Shown here: positions 61,760 to 64,000 of the stretch, in pieces | Numbering within the stretch: the first letter of the stretch is position 1 | Layout: the number at the start of each line of letters is the position of its first letter | Assembly (NCBI GenBank): GCA_050084985.1 | Contig: JBITNC010000001.1 | Location: forward strand, 209,870,001-209,934,000 | Direction of reading: 5' to 3' | Origin: Nageia nagi | Lineage: Eukaryota; Pinophyta | DNA length: 64,000 bases | The notes under the pieces: generated by a model | Database searches by the model: none | What the model saw: only the letters and a program-made list of their open reading frames with translations | Told to the model about the DNA's origin: nothing | Translations under genes and position numbers: made by a program

Positions 61760-62389
61760 CATAATACATCATTAAGGATCTAAAATGAATTATTTAATAA
61801 ATCATTATTCATTTTATCCATCTACATTTTACCCCTCTTTGGAGTTTTGATTGAAAAAATGAAATTATATGTCCAAAGAAGAAGTGTAGAAGAAATATTT
61901 TTTGAGAACTTTGATTTCTTTGCTGCATTACCACTTGTTGGTGATGATGATGAATAATGATGATAAGGGTCCCTTTCTACTCCCTTTTCATTTTGATGTC
62001 CTAAAAAAAGTACTTGAATGGTAAAACCAAGAAAAAACTTTGATGAAGATTCTATTTCCAAGAATGGTATTGTATAGATGATGGGAATGACTATGATGAT
62101 GTAGTTGGATGATTCCATATCCAATTTTAGAGATGAGAAATGTGATTTTTCCCCTTGTACTATCCCAAGCATGAATCTAGCCATTCCATCATGTGTTATA
62201 CTAAATAATCATTTACACTTACATCCATGCTTTGAAATAGAGAGGATTCACTTTGATTGAGATGAAATGATAATGAAATGGACACCATTGTTGGCATAGG
62301 GAATAGTGTGCATGTTGCTAATGGCATGGGTTTTTTATATTTTCTTTTGATCTTTGGGATTTAGATACCTACAATGAAGTGTTATTGAT
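61760..62389. other. Unassigned, with a 120-codon minus-strand open frame
   Basis: The minus frame 62184-61822 is open from an ATG and has a Ser/His-rich stretch (HHYSSSSPTSGNAAKKSKFS), but no recognisable domain. It lies between D's tandem repeat and its presumed purine tract, that is, in a 3' untranslated region. I treat it as a probable chance frame. Confidence 0.3.
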
Positions 62390-62925
62390 AAAAATGGGGT
62401 GTATGTATAGTGAGTTACATCATCCATTTATGATGAGTCAATGTTAGCAATCTACTTATGGTTGCATTGCCAATGTCTTTTAAGTGAGTGAACTCTCACT
62501 AGATGTATGGATGGCTATTGGTGATCATAAAATTTATGTATATGATCTAAATAGATTATTATTTGGATTGGTTTAAAGTAAAAACTATTTGAATGCATAG
62601 CAATTTGTATCATCCATTAAACATGATCCATTGTCAACATCTTGCTTATGGTTGCATTGCTAGTTTATCTTTTAAGTAAGTGAACTCTCACTAGTAGTGT
62701 TGTTGGACATTGATGATCATATGTTTTATATTTATGATTCAAATATATTATGATTTGGATTGGTTCAAATCAAAAACCATATGGATACATAGTAAGTTAC
62801 ATCATCCATTAAGGTTGAGCCAATATCAACATCTTACTTATGACTACATCATCGATTTATCTTTTAAGTGAGTGAACTCTCACTAACCATGTCATTGGCC
62901 ATCAATAACTTTGCATTTTATGTCC
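62390..62925 (-). repeat. Tandem repeat of about 191 bp, 2.8 copies, in the 3' untranslated region of element D
   Basis: The block CATCCATT starts at 62421, 62611 and 62803, giving periods of 190 and 192 bp. Each unit then has a CTTATGGTTGCATTGC-like stretch, the hairpin-forming AGTGAGTGAACTCTCACT, and a TTATGATTTGGATTGGTT-like stretch. It lies directly downstream (minus-strand sense) of the integrase end of a Tat-like element, a location known to generate satellites. Confidence 0.88.
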
Positions 62926-63164
62926 ATGGTATATAAATATTATATTTTTATTCTTTTATTTTTATTTTATTTTTTTGACTTTTTTCCACTTTGTTAGTGT
63001 CATGTGGATAGTCACACATGATGCTAGCATTATGGAATGCTTTGAGTTTTGTAAAACTAAAAAGTATGCATGCCCTTGGTCATGAATTTGGTGGTTTTTA
63101 TGGTACAAGTTTGTCATATCTTAATCATAGAAACATTTTATATGTATGGTATTGAATGTATTTG

Positions 63165-64000
63165 GTTCTTCCTTTCTATCCATGGATGATAATTTGTATG
63201 CTCCTAATCCTATTGCTTCAACTACAACATATGGTCCTAGCTAGTTGGGTTCAAACTTACCTTTTGCTTTGTCATTTGTTGCTATCTTATTTATGTTTTC
63301 TTTTAATGTGAGATATCGTACTTTGAATTACTTTTATTTAATTTTCATTCCAAATTCTCTTTTGATTTTTGCATGGTATCCCTTTTAATATTTAATGGCT
63401 CTAATCCTTTTCTCATCTAATAATTCTAGCTACTACAATGTTACTTTTCTTGCATCTTCATCAAAAATGTCACCTTGTAAGGTAATCCTAAGGGAAGGGA
63501 TTTCTAATTTTAGTGGGAAAATGGACTCATACCCATATACTAATGAAAATGGTATTTCCTAGTGGCTCTACGAACACTAGTTCTATATGCCCATAATGCA
63601 TATGGTAATTTCTCATGTCAATGTCTCTTGTATTTATCCCATGTTTTGGAAAGAATGCTCTTGATTTTCTTTTTTGTGGCTTCAACTTGACCATTTCCTT
63701 GAGGGTATTATATAGAATAAAGGGTAGTAAAAAAGGAAAATACAATATGATAAGTAAAACATGTCAAATTCATTCTAGGGAAGTGGGCCTTATTTTTTGA
63801 TTCTAAGTATTATAATTTTTTAGGGAAAATATAGACCAGATGGTTGGGATCATATTAAATTTTATAAATATTTGATAATGGTATACTTTAACTAATTAAT
63901 AACTATAGTAGATTTATGTTGGTAAATGAGCATAAACTATAATCTTATACTCTATGCACAAATAAAGAGAAATTCAAATAATAGTTAGAAAAAGAAGTGC
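63165..64000 (-). pseudogene. Element D: C-terminal part of a Tat/Ogre-like integrase (runs off the window)
   Basis: Minus-strand reading gives remnants collinear with element C's integrase C-terminus. These include a piece in 63745-63527 (YHMHYGHIELVFVEPLGNTI, where C has LPFALWAYRTSERTTIGTTP), an EKRIRAI block near 63400, and KFEPN*LGPYVVVEAIGLGA near 63190-63250. Stops and indels are numerous. The rest of pol, gag and the 5' LTR should lie beyond position 64000. The 191-bp repeat follows it. Confidence 0.75.

Noticed and set aside
61822-62184. A 120-codon minus-strand ORF as a small gene
   Set aside because: No domain, no conserved context, and it falls in the 3' untranslated region of a decayed Tat-like element. 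The Ser/His run comes from a simple ATG/ATGATG repeat. I treat it as a chance frame.

Overview
This window reads as repeat-dense nuclear DNA of a land plant, probably one with a large genome. It is very AT-rich (about 70% by eye) and strongly depleted in CpG. I found no host gene, rRNA, tRNA or bacterial-type operon, and the longest open frame is only 235 codons. Almost every recognisable piece belongs to an LTR retrotransposon: Ty1/copia, Ty3/gypsy chromovirus-like, or Ty3/gypsy Tat/Ogre-like. The species cannot be fixed from the sequence.

Layout. Positions 590-9264 hold a plus-strand gypsy-type element (H) with about 2.8-kb LTRs, an initiator-Met-tRNA-type primer binding site, and an internal region with only a decayed coiled-coil-like ORF. 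Positions 10.3-12.8 kb hold a copia LTR remnant and a decayed minus-strand copia pol (I). Positions 12.8-17.7 kb are mostly unassigned, with two small tandem repeats and a decayed plant-mobile-domain fragment at 16.55-17.02 kb.

Positions 18.8-59.0 kb form a nested stack. Element B (minus strand, chromovirus-like gypsy) has LTRs of about 4.96 kb, at 21335-25745 and 30356-40293. Its left LTR is interrupted by the 5' end of a Tat-like element (A, 18.8-21.3 kb, minus strand). Its right LTR is interrupted by a structurally complete copia element (G, 32675-37644, plus strand) with 454-bp LTRs and a 5-bp target duplication; the uninterrupted left LTR shows the empty site. B abuts the middle of a plus-strand gypsy gag-pol (F, 40294-44595) that lacks its 5' part. 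A further LTR of the B family without an internal region (E, about 45.25-59.0 kb) is split by a complete minus-strand Tat/Ogre-like element (C, 47824-56174) with two RNase H domains. The right edge (62.4-64.0 kb) holds the 3' part of another Tat-like element (D).

All coding regions are dead. The decay is dominated by C-to-T/G-to-A changes: G keeps one frame over about 1,297 codons with roughly 20 premature stops (15 of them TAG) and no frameshift. LTR pairs differ by about 5.5% in G, about 8% in C and about 10% in B (hand counts on samples for B and C), an order that agrees with the nesting for G within B. I see no new defence or metabolic system. The points of interest are the nested insertion record, the very long LTRs, a possible gene-conversion tract, tandem arrays in the 3' untranslated regions of Tat elements, a shared LTR promoter block, and several unrecognised ORF remnants.
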